64,000 nucleotides of DNA, taken from assembly GCA_025357915.1 (NCBI GenBank), contig JANYLH010000004.1, positions 1 to 64,000 of the forward strand. Reading direction: 5' to 3'. Every line of letters starts with the position of its first letter. Position 1 is the stretch's first letter. Of this stretch, positions 15,864 through 24,506 are shown one piece after another. Made by a program: the position numbers and the translations under genes. The notes below the pieces were generated by a model that was given only the letters and a program-made list of their open reading frames with translations, was not told the DNA's origin and did not search any database. The stretch comes from Gammaproteobacteria bacterium. Its GTDB lineage: Bacteria > Pseudomonadota > Gammaproteobacteria > Steroidobacterales > Steroidobacteraceae.

Positions 15864-17083
15864 GCGCTCCACTGCCGACCCGCGTCGACGTCGCCATCGT
15901 GGGCGGCGGCATGGTCGGGGCAAGCCTCGCCCTCGCCCTTGGCGGCAGCGGCAAGCGCGTGGTGCTGATAGAGGCCGTGGCGCCCGGCGCTGCAGGACAG
16001 CCCAGTTTCGACGATCGCACCACCGCGCTTGGCAATGGCAGCCGGCGCGTCTTCGAGACGCTGGGGGTCTGGCCACACCTCGCCGCGCACGCCGGCGCGG
16101 TGTTGGAGATCCGCGTTTCCGATGCCGGGCACCCCGGCGCGGCGCGGCTCAGTGCCGCGGAGCAGGGACTCGAAGCACTGGGCTACGTCGTACCCAACCG
16201 GCAGCTGGGCGCGGCGCTGTGGAAGCAGCTCGCGGCGCACAGTGCGATTGCGATCCGCAATCCAGCGCAAGTCAGCGAAGTGCGGCTCGCCGCGGACGGT
16301 GCGCAGCTTACGCTCGACGCTGGCGGGCAGCGGGAATCCATCGCCGCGCAGGTTGTCGTCGCGGCGGACGGCGCGCATTCGCTGGTGCGGGCAGCGGCCG
16401 GGATCGGTGCTGAAATAGTGGACTACGACCAGGTCGCGGTGGTCGTGCACGTGGCCACCGACCGGGCGGCAGCCGGCATCGCCTATGAGCGCTTTACCGC
16501 CACCGGCCCGCTTGCAGTGCTGCCGCTGGCCGACGGCCATTACACCGTGGTGTGGACGCTGGCGCCGGAGCGCGCGCGGCAGGTTTGCGCGCTCGGCGAT
16601 GCGCAGTTCATCGACGAGCTGCAGCGCGGTTTCGGCTGGCGCATCGGCCGGATCCACCGCGCCGGCGCCCGCGCCGCCTATCCGCTGCAGCTGAGCCGCG
16701 CCGAAACCATGGTGGGCCAACGCGCCGTGCTGGTAGGCAACGCCGCTCAGTCGCTCCATCCGGTCGCCGGCCAGGGATTCAACCTGGGCCTGCGTGATGC
16801 CGCGCTGCTGGCCGAGATTCTCGCCGCCGCGCCCGACCCGGGCGCACCGGCCGTGCTCGAGAGCTATGAGTTGCGGCGCGCCGCGGACCGGCGCGGCATG
16901 ATCGGCTTCACCGACGGTCTGGTGAGACTTTTTGCCAATGACCGGCCGGGCGCAGCGCTCGCCCGCAACGTCGGCCTGGTATTCTTTGACATGGCTCCCG
17001 GCGCCAAGCGCGCGCTCTCGCGCCTGAGCTGGGGGTTCGGCGGCGATGCGCCGCGCCTGTTGCGCGGACTGCCGGTGAGCTGA
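15860..17083 (+). CDS. ubiH: 2-octaprenyl-6-methoxyphenol hydroxylase
   Basis: FAD-dependent monooxygenase of ubiquinone synthesis, 407 residues. It has the N-terminal Rossmann motif VAIVGGGMVGASLALAL, the UbiH-specific FDDRTTALGNGSRRVFE, the DG motif AADGAHSLVR and the FAD-binding GNAAQSLHPVAGQGFNLGLRD. It acts at C4 (UbiH-type) of the quinone ring. It lies between pepP and the second hydroxylase, overlapping pepP by 4 bp. Confidence 0.93.
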   Translation: MSAPLPTRVDVAIVGGGMVGASLALALGGSGKRVVLIEAVAPGAAGQPSFDDRTTALGNGSRRVFETLGVWPHLAAHAGAVLEIRVSDAGHPGAARLSAAEQGLEALGYVVPNRQLGAALWKQLAAHSAIAIRNPAQVSEVRLAADGAQLTLDAGGQRESIAAQVVVAADGAHSLVRAAAGIGAEIVDYDQVAVVVHVATDRAAAGIAYERFTATGPLAVLPLADGHYTVVWTLAPERARQVCALGDAQFIDELQRGFGWRIGRIHRAGARAAYPLQLSRAETMVGQRAVLVGNAAQSLHPVAGQGFNLGLRDAALLAEILAAAPDPGAPAVLESYELRRAADRRGMIGFTDGLVRLFANDRPGAALARNVGLVFFDMAPGAKRALSRLSWGFGGDAPRLLRGLPVS

Positions 17084-17099
17084 TGGTACCCGCCGGCCG

Positions 17100-18398
17100 A
17101 TGAATACCGACTTCGACATTGCGGTAATTGGCGGGGGCCCGAACGGCGCGACGGCGGCCGCGCTGCTGGCGCGTCACAGCGGCGTGGCGCCCGCGCGTAT
17201 CGCGCTCATCGCCCCGGAGTTGCTGCCGGCGGCCGGCGGCACCGTGTCCACCCCGGCGGCACCGGACCTGCGCGTGGCGGCGATCTCACGCGCCAGCGAG
17301 CAGCTGCTGCGCAACGCCGGCGCCTGGGAGCACCTGGTGCAGGAACGCGTCTGCGCCTACGAGCGCATGCGCGTGTGGCACGAGTCGGCGCCGCACGATG
17401 GCCCCGAAACGCTGGTGTTCTCGGCCGCGGAAATCGCGGAACCGAACCTGGGCTACATCGTCGAGAATCGCGTGCTCGCCAGCGCCGGCCTGACGAGTTT
17501 CCGCGCGCAGGGCGGGCAGGTCTCGGGCGAGCGGCTCCAGTCCCTGCAAGTCGATGCCGGATCGGCGCGGCTCGGTACGAGCGCGGGCGAATTCACTGCG
17601 CGCCTGGTCATCGGCGCCGACGGCGCACGCTCACAGGTGCGCGAGCTGCTCAAGCTCCCGCTCCGTGCCCACGACTACCGGCAAAGCGCCATCGTCGCGA
17701 CCATAGCGACGGCCAGGCCGCACCAGCACACCGCGTGGCAACGCTTCCTGGGCACCGGGCCGCTGGCGTTCCTGCCGTTGTTCGACGGCTCGTGCTCGAT
17801 CGTCTGGTCGGCCGACCAGAGGCTGGCCGAAGAGCTGATGGCCTTGTCGCCGGCGGAGTTTGCGCTGCGGCTGGATGCGGCCAGCGATCGCGTGCTGGGG
17901 GCCACGCAACTGCTGAGCGAGCGACTCGCGGTCCCGCTGCGGCGCGCGACGGCAGTGACCCTGGTCGGCGTGCGCGTGGCGCTGCTCGGCGATGCGGCCC
18001 ATGTGATCCACCCGCTGGCGGGGCAGGGCGTCAATCTGGGCTTCCTCGATGCCGCCGCGCTGTGCGAGGTGCTGGCAGCCGGCGCCGCCGAAGGCGAGGA
18101 TCCGGGCGCCGCGCGGCTCCTGGTGCGCTACGAACAGGAGCGCCTGACCCACGACACGCTCATGAGCTGGTCGATGAGCGGCTTCAACGAACTGTTTGCG
18201 CGCGGCCCCGGCCCCGCGGGCTGGATTGCGGCGCGGCTCCTGGGCCTCGCGGGCGCGAGCGCCGTGCTGCGCCGCGGATTTGCGCGCCGCGCGCTGGGCC
18301 TGGCAGGTGAAGTGCCGCCTCTGGCGCGCCGCGCGCCAGGGACGGCGCCTGCGACGGCGAGGCCAACCGCAGCGGTTTCGAGGGCGACGTCATGGTAA
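17100..18398 (+). CDS. ubiI: UbiI/VisC-like FAD-dependent ubiquinone hydroxylase
   Basis: A second UbiH-family flavoprotein, 432 residues. It shows GGGPNGATAAALLAR, the DG motif GADGARSQVRELLKLP and GDAAHVIHPLAGQGVNLGFLD. Its position after pepP-ubiH matches ubiI (visC), the C5 hydroxylase. The C-terminal 30 residues are Ala/Pro/Arg-rich and look disordered. Sequence alone does not settle which ring position it hydroxylates. It overlaps the next small membrane gene by 7 bp. Confidence 0.85.
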   Translation: MNTDFDIAVIGGGPNGATAAALLARHSGVAPARIALIAPELLPAAGGTVSTPAAPDLRVAAISRASEQLLRNAGAWEHLVQERVCAYERMRVWHESAPHDGPETLVFSAAEIAEPNLGYIVENRVLASAGLTSFRAQGGQVSGERLQSLQVDAGSARLGTSAGEFTARLVIGADGARSQVRELLKLPLRAHDYRQSAIVATIATARPHQHTAWQRFLGTGPLAFLPLFDGSCSIVWSADQRLAEELMALSPAEFALRLDAASDRVLGATQLLSERLAVPLRRATAVTLVGVRVALLGDAAHVIHPLAGQGVNLGFLDAAALCEVLAAGAAEGEDPGAARLLVRYEQERLTHDTLMSWSMSGFNELFARGPGPAGWIAARLLGLAGASAVLRRGFARRALGLAGEVPPLARRAPGTAPATARPTAAVSRATSW

Positions 18399-18589
18399 AG
18401 CTCCTGCTCTGGCTCCTGCTGCTCGTGCTGTGCTGGCCGCTGGCGCTGCTCGCGCTGCTCCTGTGGCCGCTGCTGTGGGTTATCTCGCTCCCGTTCCGTA
18501 TGCTGGGCGTCGTCTTCGATGGTGCGTTTGCCTTCCTGCGCGCGGTGGTTATGCTGCCAGCCCGTCTGCTCGGCGGCGGTTTTCGTTAG
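18392..18589 (+). CDS. Small hydrophobic membrane protein, unknown
   Basis: A 65-residue protein that is almost entirely hydrophobic: two Leu/Trp-rich helices (about residues 3-35 and 38-58) and a basic end. I do not recognise a family. It overlaps the ubiI-like gene by 7 bp and precedes the DUF1134 gene by 15 bp, so it is transcribed with both. Coding is supported by the tight spacing and the sensible membrane profile. Confidence 0.65.
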   Translation: MVKLLLWLLLLVLCWPLALLALLLWPLLWVISLPFRMLGVVFDGAFAFLRAVVMLPARLLGGGFR

Positions 18590-18604
18590 CACAAGGAGTC
18601 ACGT

Positions 18605-19198
18605 ATGAGCCAGATGAACAAGCCCTGTGCCTGGACCGCCATCGCGGTGCTGACGCTGTGCCTCGCGGGCGCGGCCGCCAGTGCGGGCACCGCGCCCGCG
18701 CCCGCGGCCGGCCACACCACCTACAGCGACGATGAAGTCGCCCGGGCCGCCAATGACTTCTTCAAGAACGGCGCCCAGGACCTGGGCAAGGTCCTGCAGA
18801 AGGTGCTGAAGGAAAAAGGCCAGCCGGTCGCGATCATTCGCGGCGAAGAGGCGGGCGGCGCCATCGGCGTCGGTGTGCGCTACGGGCACGGCGAACTCGT
18901 CTACAAGGGCGGCGGCGGGCGCAAGGTCTACTGGCAGGGGCCCTCAATCGGTTTCGACCTGGGGGCCAACGCGGTCAAGGTGTTCGCCCTGGTCTATGAT
19001 TTGCCGACGGCCGAGCGATTGTTCCGGCGCTTCCCGGGCGTCGAGGGCAGTCTCTACTTCGTCGGCGGGTTCGGCGTGAACTACGTGCAGAGCGAAGGCA
19101 CTGTGATCGCTCCGGTGCGCCTTGGCGTCGGCTGGCGCCAGGGACTGAGCATCGGCTACATGAATTTCTCTTCGAAGAAACGCCTCAATCCGTTCTGA
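18605..19198 (+). CDS. DUF1134 (EipA-like) exported protein
   Basis: A 197-residue protein with a signal peptide (about 1-27) and the DUF1134 body, recognised by VYWQGPSIGFDLGANAVKVFALVYDL and the preceding GVGVRYGHGELVYKGGGG. In Brucella the DUF1134 protein EipA folds as a small periplasmic beta barrel important for envelope integrity. A ribosome site AAGGAG lies 7 bases before the ATG. It may be co-transcribed with the ubiI-like gene. Confidence 0.85.
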   Translation: MSQMNKPCAWTAIAVLTLCLAGAAASAGTAPAPAAGHTTYSDDEVARAANDFFKNGAQDLGKVLQKVLKEKGQPVAIIRGEEAGGAIGVGVRYGHGELVYKGGGGRKVYWQGPSIGFDLGANAVKVFALVYDLPTAERLFRRFPGVEGSLYFVGGFGVNYVQSEGTVIAPVRLGVGWRQGLSIGYMNFSSKKRLNPF

Positions 19199-19230
19199 GA
19201 CTGCCGCCGCAAGGCCCACCAGGAGAGCGC

Positions 19231-20787
19231 ATGCAAGACAACAACAGGATGCCCAGAGGCATTCCCTTCATCATCGCCAACGAGTTTGCCGAGCGCTTCT
19301 GCTACTACGGCATCAACGCCATCCTGGCCATCTACATGACCGGCACGCTGCACTTCGGGCAGGCCCGCGCCACCAGCTGGCAGAGCCTGTTCAAGGCCGG
19401 TGCGTATTTCTTTCCGCTGTTCGGTGCCGTGGTCTCCGACGTGTTCTGGGGCAAGTACCGCACCATCATGATTTTTTCGATGGCTTACGTACTCGGCTGC
19501 ACGGTGCTCGCGCTGGGACCGCAGACCCCGGCGACACTGGCGATCGGGCTCGGGTTCATTGCCTTCGGGACCGGCGGCATCAAGCCTTGCGTTTCGACCA
19601 ATGTCGGCGATCAGTTCACCAGCAGCAATCAGCACCTGATCGAACGCGCTTTCAGTTACTTCTATTTGTCGATCAACGCCGGTTCATCGATTTCAATTTT
19701 CTTCTGCCCGGTGCTGCTGGAAAAATACGGGCCGAAGGCGGCCTTCGGCATGCCCGCGGCGATGATGGGGGTCGCGACGCTGGTGTTCTTCCTGGGGCGC
19801 AAGCGCTTTGCGGTCGTGCCGCCGGCCGGAAAACAGTGGCTCAGGGACATACTCTCGCCCGCTGGCCTCAAGCTGATCGGGAGCCTGCTGATCGTCTATC
19901 TGTTTGTCGCCGTATTCTGGGCCCTGTGGGACCAGAGCAACGGCCAGACCTGGACGCTGCAGGCCACCTCCGATCTCATGGACAAGGACATGGGATTCGG
20001 CTTCGTGCTCCTGCCGGCGCAGATCCAGGTCGTCAACGGTCTGCTGATCCTGATCATGGTGCCGATCTTCAGCTTCGGCATCTATCCGCTCTGGGGCCGG
20101 TTTTTCCAGGTTACGCCGTTACGCAAGATTGGCATCGGACTATTCCTGGTCGCCGCCTCATTCCTGATCGTGAGCTGGATCGAGAGCCGGATCCAGGGTG
20201 GCCACAGTGTTTCGGCATGGTGGCAGATCATGGCCTACGTCGTGCTGACCGCCTCCGAAGTGCTGGTGTCGATCACCGCGCTCGAGTTTTCCTACAAGCA
20301 GGCGCCGCTGCGCATGAAGAGCTTCATCATGGCGCTGTTCCTGCTCTCCACCAGTGTCGGCAACCTGATGACGGCCGCGGTCAACAACATGATGGTGCGC
20401 GAACTGCCGGGAGCCACGGGGACCAGTGGCGCGCAGACCTGGGTCACGCTTCCGGCGGCCCCGAGCCTGGTGACGGGCCAGAAAATCGACTTCAATGACC
20501 TGACCGGCCTCACGGTGCACGGCGTCGACGGCAAGGAAGCGCCGCTCGCCGGCACCTTCCTGGTGGCTGAAATCCAGGGCAATCGCGTGCGGTTGATGGA
20601 CAACGAGCACCGCCAGCCGGTGGTCACGACCGGCGAGTGGAATGCCGCCGGAGCCGGCGTGTCGACCTACAAGCTGGTCGGCCCGCAGTACTTCAACTTC
20701 TTCGCCTACGTGATGGCGGGGTTCGGCGTGCTGTTCATCGGCGTGGCCATGCTGTACCGCGAGCAGGATCACGTGCGCGCCGACTAG
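19231..20787 (+). CDS. Proton-dependent oligopeptide transporter (POT/PTR2 family MFS)
   Basis: Inner-membrane symporter of 518 residues with about 12-14 membrane helices. The family signature EFAERFCYYG on the first helix contains the ExxER proton-coupling motif, and FGTGGIKPCVSTNVGDQF matches the PTR2 second signature. A soluble insertion of about 80 residues (about 395-475) precedes the last helices, as in some longer bacterial members. It probably imports di- or tripeptides. Its stop shares a CTAG with the stop of the convergent gene. Confidence 0.92.
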   Translation: MQDNNRMPRGIPFIIANEFAERFCYYGINAILAIYMTGTLHFGQARATSWQSLFKAGAYFFPLFGAVVSDVFWGKYRTIMIFSMAYVLGCTVLALGPQTPATLAIGLGFIAFGTGGIKPCVSTNVGDQFTSSNQHLIERAFSYFYLSINAGSSISIFFCPVLLEKYGPKAAFGMPAAMMGVATLVFFLGRKRFAVVPPAGKQWLRDILSPAGLKLIGSLLIVYLFVAVFWALWDQSNGQTWTLQATSDLMDKDMGFGFVLLPAQIQVVNGLLILIMVPIFSFGIYPLWGRFFQVTPLRKIGIGLFLVAASFLIVSWIESRIQGGHSVSAWWQIMAYVVLTASEVLVSITALEFSYKQAPLRMKSFIMALFLLSTSVGNLMTAAVNNMMVRELPGATGTSGAQTWVTLPAAPSLVTGQKIDFNDLTGLTVHGVDGKEAPLAGTFLVAEIQGNRVRLMDNEHRQPVVTTGEWNAAGAGVSTYKLVGPQYFNFFAYVMAGFGVLFIGVAMLYREQDHVRAD

Positions 20788-21644
20788 CCCGACAGCGCGA
20801 GGCTGATGACGCCCGCTACGATGCACAGTGCGCCGAGCAGGCGTTGGGCTGCGGCTTGCTCACCCAGCAGCCGCGCGCCGAACCAGGTGCCCACCAGTGT
20901 CGCCAGCTCGCGCGCCGGCGCCACGTGGCTGATGGGCGCCTGGCGCATCGCGAACAGCACCAGGATGTACCCGAGCGGCCCCAGCGTCGCCACCGTCAGC
21001 ACGGGCACCCGGTAGGCGCGCCATTCGCGCGCCAGTCCGTCGCGATTGCGCAGGGCGCCGTGCGAGAGCACCAGGACGCGGAAGCAGTTGCCGGTGTAGT
21101 CGATCAGGAACGGAGAGACTGCCAGCATCTTCACGGCCCAACCGTCGTTGAGCGTGTAGGCGGCGATGCAGGCGCCGGTGAGCGCGCCCCACATGAGCCC
21201 CGGGAGCGCCGCGCGCCGCAGCGTGCGGTGAAGATTGGCGACCAGGACGATGCCGGCAACAATCAGCGCCAGCCCGGCCACGGCCAGCGGCCCCGGGCGT
21301 TCGCCAAACAGCAGCACCGCGCCTGCGAACGACAGGAGCGGTCCGCTGCCGCGTGCCACCGGGTAGACGAGCGACAGGTCGGCTGCGCGGTAGCCGGCCT
21401 GGAGCGAGAGCGAATAGAGCAGGTGCAGCACGGCGGTGCCGGCCAGCGCCAGGTATTGCGCGATGCCGAAGTGCGGTCGTCCGTGCAGCAGGACCACGGC
21501 CACGAACGGCGTCCACACCAGGACAGAGGCGGCGGAATACAGCCAGACGAAATGACGCGAGCCCGTGGCGCGCTTGGCCTGCAGGTTCCACACCGCGTGG
21601 CACAGCGCGGCGAGCAGCACGGCGCACAGGGCGATGGGGGGCAC
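20784..21644 (-). CDS. EamA/DMT superfamily transporter
   Basis: A drug/metabolite-type carrier of about 286 residues with ten predicted helices in two EamA repeats (for example SLVYPVARGSGPLLSFAGAVLLFGE and ISHVAPARELATLVGTWFGARLL). The GTG at 21644 is preferred over a longer frame because GGAG stands 5 bases upstream and the first helix starts at once. Substrate unknown. It is convergent with the POT transporter; the tetranucleotide CTAG at 20784-20787 supplies both stop codons. Confidence 0.85.
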   Translation of the reverse strand: MPPIALCAVLLAALCHAVWNLQAKRATGSRHFVWLYSAASVLVWTPFVAVVLLHGRPHFGIAQYLALAGTAVLHLLYSLSLQAGYRAADLSLVYPVARGSGPLLSFAGAVLLFGERPGPLAVAGLALIVAGIVLVANLHRTLRRAALPGLMWGALTGACIAAYTLNDGWAVKMLAVSPFLIDYTGNCFRVLVLSHGALRNRDGLAREWRAYRVPVLTVATLGPLGYILVLFAMRQAPISHVAPARELATLVGTWFGARLLGEQAAAQRLLGALCIVAGVISLALSG

Positions 21645-21729
21645 CAGTTCTCCGCGGTCAGCCAGGTCGAGCCGCCATGGTGCATGGCCATGCTCGCAGG
21701 GTTCAACCTTTGTGCCGAACCCCCGGCTA

Positions 21730-21969
21730 CTAGGCGTCGAGCTCGCGCTTTGCGGGCACCAGCGTGGGCACGCTGGCGGCCTGGTGCACGATGCTGGCCT
21801 CGCCGGCGCTGACCAGGTCGATTCCGAGGCGATCCGCCTGCTGCATGAGATAGAGCACCAGCGCGCCGAACTCGCGCTGCACATCCTCGCGCGGCCAGTC
21901 GCGACGCTCCCATGAAAAGCGCAGCAGCAGATCCTTGAGCTCGCCGACGGTCACAGACACGATAGCCAC
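21730..21969 (-). CDS. Short MazG-like (dCTP pyrophosphatase-like) protein
   Basis: A 79-residue helical protein. The stretch DVQREFGALVLYLMQQADRLGIDL resembles the second half of small MazG-like nucleotide pyrophosphohydrolases, and ERRDW resembles their entry motif. The EAxE metal-binding helix of active enzymes is not evident and the protein is shorter than usual, so it may be inactive or divergent. It lies 85 bp upstream of the EamA gene in the same direction. Confidence 0.45.
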   Translation of the reverse strand: MAIVSVTVGELKDLLLRFSWERRDWPREDVQREFGALVLYLMQQADRLGIDLVSAGEASIVHQAASVPTLVPAKRELDA

Positions 21970-22137
21970 ATCCTTAAGGGGCGCTTGCGGCCCTGCAATG
22001 GGCCCCGCGATGCGGCATTATGCCCGCCCCGACGCGAGGGGCAACGGCCCTTGCGCGAACTGAGAAGTACGTCGCATGCTGGGTGTCACGTGCCTGGCAA
22101 ACGGTGCCGATGTGCACTCTATATGGGGTCACGCGCC

Positions 22138-22521
22138 ATGATCAGCGAATCTCCCTGGGTCATCGAACGATTCGGCCTGCGCGGTGCGCGAGCGGCGCTG
22201 ATCACTTCCGGCGGCGTGTTCATGGCGCTCATCGGCTGGTGGGCAACCGTACAGGTGATGGCCACCTGGCGCGCGGGCCACGCCCTCCGGGCCTTGTCGG
22301 AAGCGCTGATCGCCCTGTTCCTGATAGCGATGGCGCTGCGCATCATGGCGGTGAACTGGCGGGCGACGCGCGCCGCCGATGACGCGCCGGTCGCGTTCGC
22401 GGACGGCAGTGACCAGACCGGCGTCTGGGGCGTCGGCGGCCCCTCGATGCGCGAGCCCGGATCAACCGGTGCCTGGCCGATGCGCGGCGTCGACCGCCGC
22501 TATGACAATGAGCGCGACTGA
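22138..22521 (+). CDS. Hypothetical membrane protein
   Basis: A 127-residue protein from the ATG at 22138. Two hydrophobic helices (about residues 20-42 and 50-72) are followed by a hydrophilic tail rich in Gly, Asp and Arg. I recognise no family. The 170 bp upstream, shared with the divergent MazG-like gene, hold no obvious ORF. Coding is supported by GC pattern and the membrane profile only. Confidence 0.5.
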   Translation: MISESPWVIERFGLRGARAALITSGGVFMALIGWWATVQVMATWRAGHALRALSEALIALFLIAMALRIMAVNWRATRAADDAPVAFADGSDQTGVWGVGGPSMREPGSTGAWPMRGVDRRYDNERD

Positions 22522-22598
22522 CGCGCCCGTGCGGCGGGGCTGTCACAGATCTGTCAGCAAAGCGCCGGACAATGCTCCCTCGGAAACCGGGAGCGACC

Positions 22599-22838
22599 AT
22601 GGGCTACGGATTGGACAGCGAGATCGTCGAGGATGAACTGGATCGCCTGCTGGCGACCCTGAACCGCCGCTATCGCGCGGCGAGTGAAGCCGCCGGCGCC
22701 GCGCGCGCCGAGTACTGGGCACTCAGGCAAGATACGGACACGCCGCTCGATCAGCTTGAGGTGACGCAGTTCCAGTGGCAGCGGCTCGAATACCGCCGCC
22801 ATGAGATCGCCAGCCAGATCGATCACCTGAAGGCCTAG
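22599..22838 (+). CDS. Hypothetical small coiled-coil protein
   Basis: A 79-residue protein, charged and helical (DELDRLLATLNRRYRAASEAA, then RRHEIASQIDHLKA), probably a coiled coil. The ATG at 22599 is chosen because GGGAG stands 6 bases before it; another ATG at 22572 has no such site. Family not recognised. Confidence 0.6.
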   Translation: MGYGLDSEIVEDELDRLLATLNRRYRAASEAAGAARAEYWALRQDTDTPLDQLEVTQFQWQRLEYRRHEIASQIDHLKA

Positions 22839-22856
22839 CCGCCCCCGCAGCGGCTT

Positions 22857-23363
22857 GTGGATGCGCCGTGGTACAGGCAGATTGTGCCGGTGGCCACGCG
22901 TATCGAACTGCTCGCCGATCATCCCGGCTGCGCCTGGCAGATCGGGCAGTGGATGCACGCGGCGTGGCCAATGCCCGGGCACGCCCTCGCCGATCGCGCC
23001 GCGCTGTTCGCGCTGTGCATGAACCGGGATCGCGTGCCGATGACGCTGGTGGCGATGGTCGATGACACGCTGGCCGGCACGGTCTCGCTCCTGGACCGCT
23101 CAGTGGCCTCGCACGAACATCTGCACCCTTGGGTCGCATCGCTTTATGTGGCGGAGCCCTGGCGTCATGCCGGCCTGGCCACGCGCCTGGTCGCAGGCGC
23201 CGCGACGGCGGCGCAACGCCTCGGCCTGCCGGCGCTGTACATCGGAGTCAGCGGCGCGGCGCGCACGCACTATGAACGGCACGGCTGGCAGCACCTCGGT
23301 ACCGGTCGGGTCGGCCAGAACCCGGCTGATCGCGTCGACGTGCTGCGCAGGCGCCTGCCCTGA
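22857..23363 (+). CDS. GNAT family N-acetyltransferase
   Basis: An acetyl-CoA-dependent acyltransferase of up to 168 residues. It contains the GNAT core: a central strand (LAGTVSLLD), WVASLYVAEPWRHAGLATRLV with the Arg/Gln-x-x-Gly-x-Gly/Ala CoA-binding loop in degenerate form (RHAGLA), and GVSGAARTHYERHGW. The start is uncertain among GTG codons at 22857, 22884 and 22890; the last two fit the usual family N-terminus RIELLADHPG better. Acceptor substrate unknown. Confidence 0.8.
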   Translation: MDAPWYRQIVPVATRIELLADHPGCAWQIGQWMHAAWPMPGHALADRAALFALCMNRDRVPMTLVAMVDDTLAGTVSLLDRSVASHEHLHPWVASLYVAEPWRHAGLATRLVAGAATAAQRLGLPALYIGVSGAARTHYERHGWQHLGTGRVGQNPADRVDVLRRRLP

Positions 23364-23426
23364 CCCGGCGGTGGGCGCGGCGGCGACGAAACGCGTATTC
23401 TTGTGAGCCGCGCCTCGAGTGGAACC

Positions 23427-23921
23427 ATGATGCAATACACGCGGCTGGCCGAATCCGATCGCGCACAACTGCGCGCAGCGCTGGCGCGGATGCCCGCAGA
23501 GCTGAGCGCGCTGTTCGGCGCGCTCAGCGCCGTCGATGCGCGCGAACGCCTCGCCGGGCAGGCCTTCTCGCCGGTGGAGCAGGTCTGGCACCTGGCCGAT
23601 CTCGAACACGAAGGTTTCGGGCGGCGGATCGAGCGACTCCTGCACGAGGAGCATCCGGCGCTGGCTGATTTTGACGGCGACGCCATCGCCGCCGAGCGCG
23701 ACTATCGTCGCCGCTCGTTGCGTGACGGCCTGGCCGCCTTCGCCGCGGCGCGCGCCGCCAATCTGGCGCGGCTGGCACAGCTGTCCTCGGCGGACTGGGC
23801 GCGCAGCGGCACGCAGGCAGGCGTGGGCGAAGTGGCGCTGTGCGATATTCCGGTGTTCATGAACCAGCACGACGCTGCGCATCGCGCCGAGATCGACGCC
23901 TGGCAGGCGGCGCGCGCCTGA
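23427..23921 (+). CDS. DinB-family protein
   Basis: A four-helix-bundle protein of about 164 residues. It has the DinB-type metal histidines: one in VEQVWHLADLEHEG and two in FMNQHDAAHRAEI. Such proteins include thiol-dependent transferases and DNA-damage-induced proteins of unknown role. The ATG at 23427 is used; an in-frame GTG at 23403 is possible. It stands alone between GNAT and a convergent hypothetical gene. Confidence 0.8.
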   Translation: MMQYTRLAESDRAQLRAALARMPAELSALFGALSAVDARERLAGQAFSPVEQVWHLADLEHEGFGRRIERLLHEEHPALADFDGDAIAAERDYRRRSLRDGLAAFAAARAANLARLAQLSSADWARSGTQAGVGEVALCDIPVFMNQHDAAHRAEIDAWQAARA

Positions 23922-23936
23922 GCTGCACAGCGTCCG

Positions 23937-24338
23937 TTACAGGTGCGGGTCGATACGCTTGGTAAGGAGCGCGCCCAGGTCGATGGACATGCCGTCCTCG
24001 AGCGCTTCCTGGCCGAGGTATTCACTGACGATGACGTATTTGGCGACGTCGATGAATTTCGGGTCGCGATCTGTCCCCCAGTCCTCGAGGCTTTCGTGGG
24101 CGCGCCGGACGATGGCGCGCGCCTGGACGGGGTCGAGATTCGAGCGCCTGGCCACTACCGCTTCGTAGAGGTCGTCGCCCTTGAGATCTGCGTGCGCGGC
24201 GCACACCGCGTTCAGGGCCACGAGCAGTTCGGAGCAGACGCGATTGGCGAAGCGCCGCTCGTCGATTTTCTTCAGCCGGGCCGCGATCAGGGCCCGCAGG
24301 CGCTGGGTCGGCGATTCGATTGTTCCGCTGACGTCCAC
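23937..24338 (-). CDS. Conserved-looking hypothetical protein
   Basis: A 133-residue soluble, helical protein with no signal peptide (for example DERRFANRVCSELLVALNAVC and KFIDVAKYVIVSEYLGQE). I do not recognise the family. It converges on the DinB gene and lies about 170 bp upstream of nothing in its own direction except the DinB gene's end. The codon pattern matches neighbours. Confidence 0.6.
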   Translation of the reverse strand: MDVSGTIESPTQRLRALIAARLKKIDERRFANRVCSELLVALNAVCAAHADLKGDDLYEAVVARRSNLDPVQARAIVRRAHESLEDWGTDRDPKFIDVAKYVIVSEYLGQEALEDGMSIDLGALLTKRIDPHL

Positions 24339-24506
24339 GTGGTTTCCCTTGAGTGTCGGGCCTGATCATAACAGGGCCTTAAGCTGAAACAACCGACTTG
24401 AGGCCCTGATCTGAATCCGGTTGGAAGGTTGCTCACCGACCGGCAGAATCTCGAGTCAAATCCGCCGACGATAGAACCCGGTCACTTCGCAGAGGTACCT
24501 ACCGCG

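Noticed and set aside
14526-16076. A 516-residue minus-strand frame opposite pepP and ubiH
   Set aside because: Antisense shadow; it crosses two real genes with conserved motifs and has no coherent fold.
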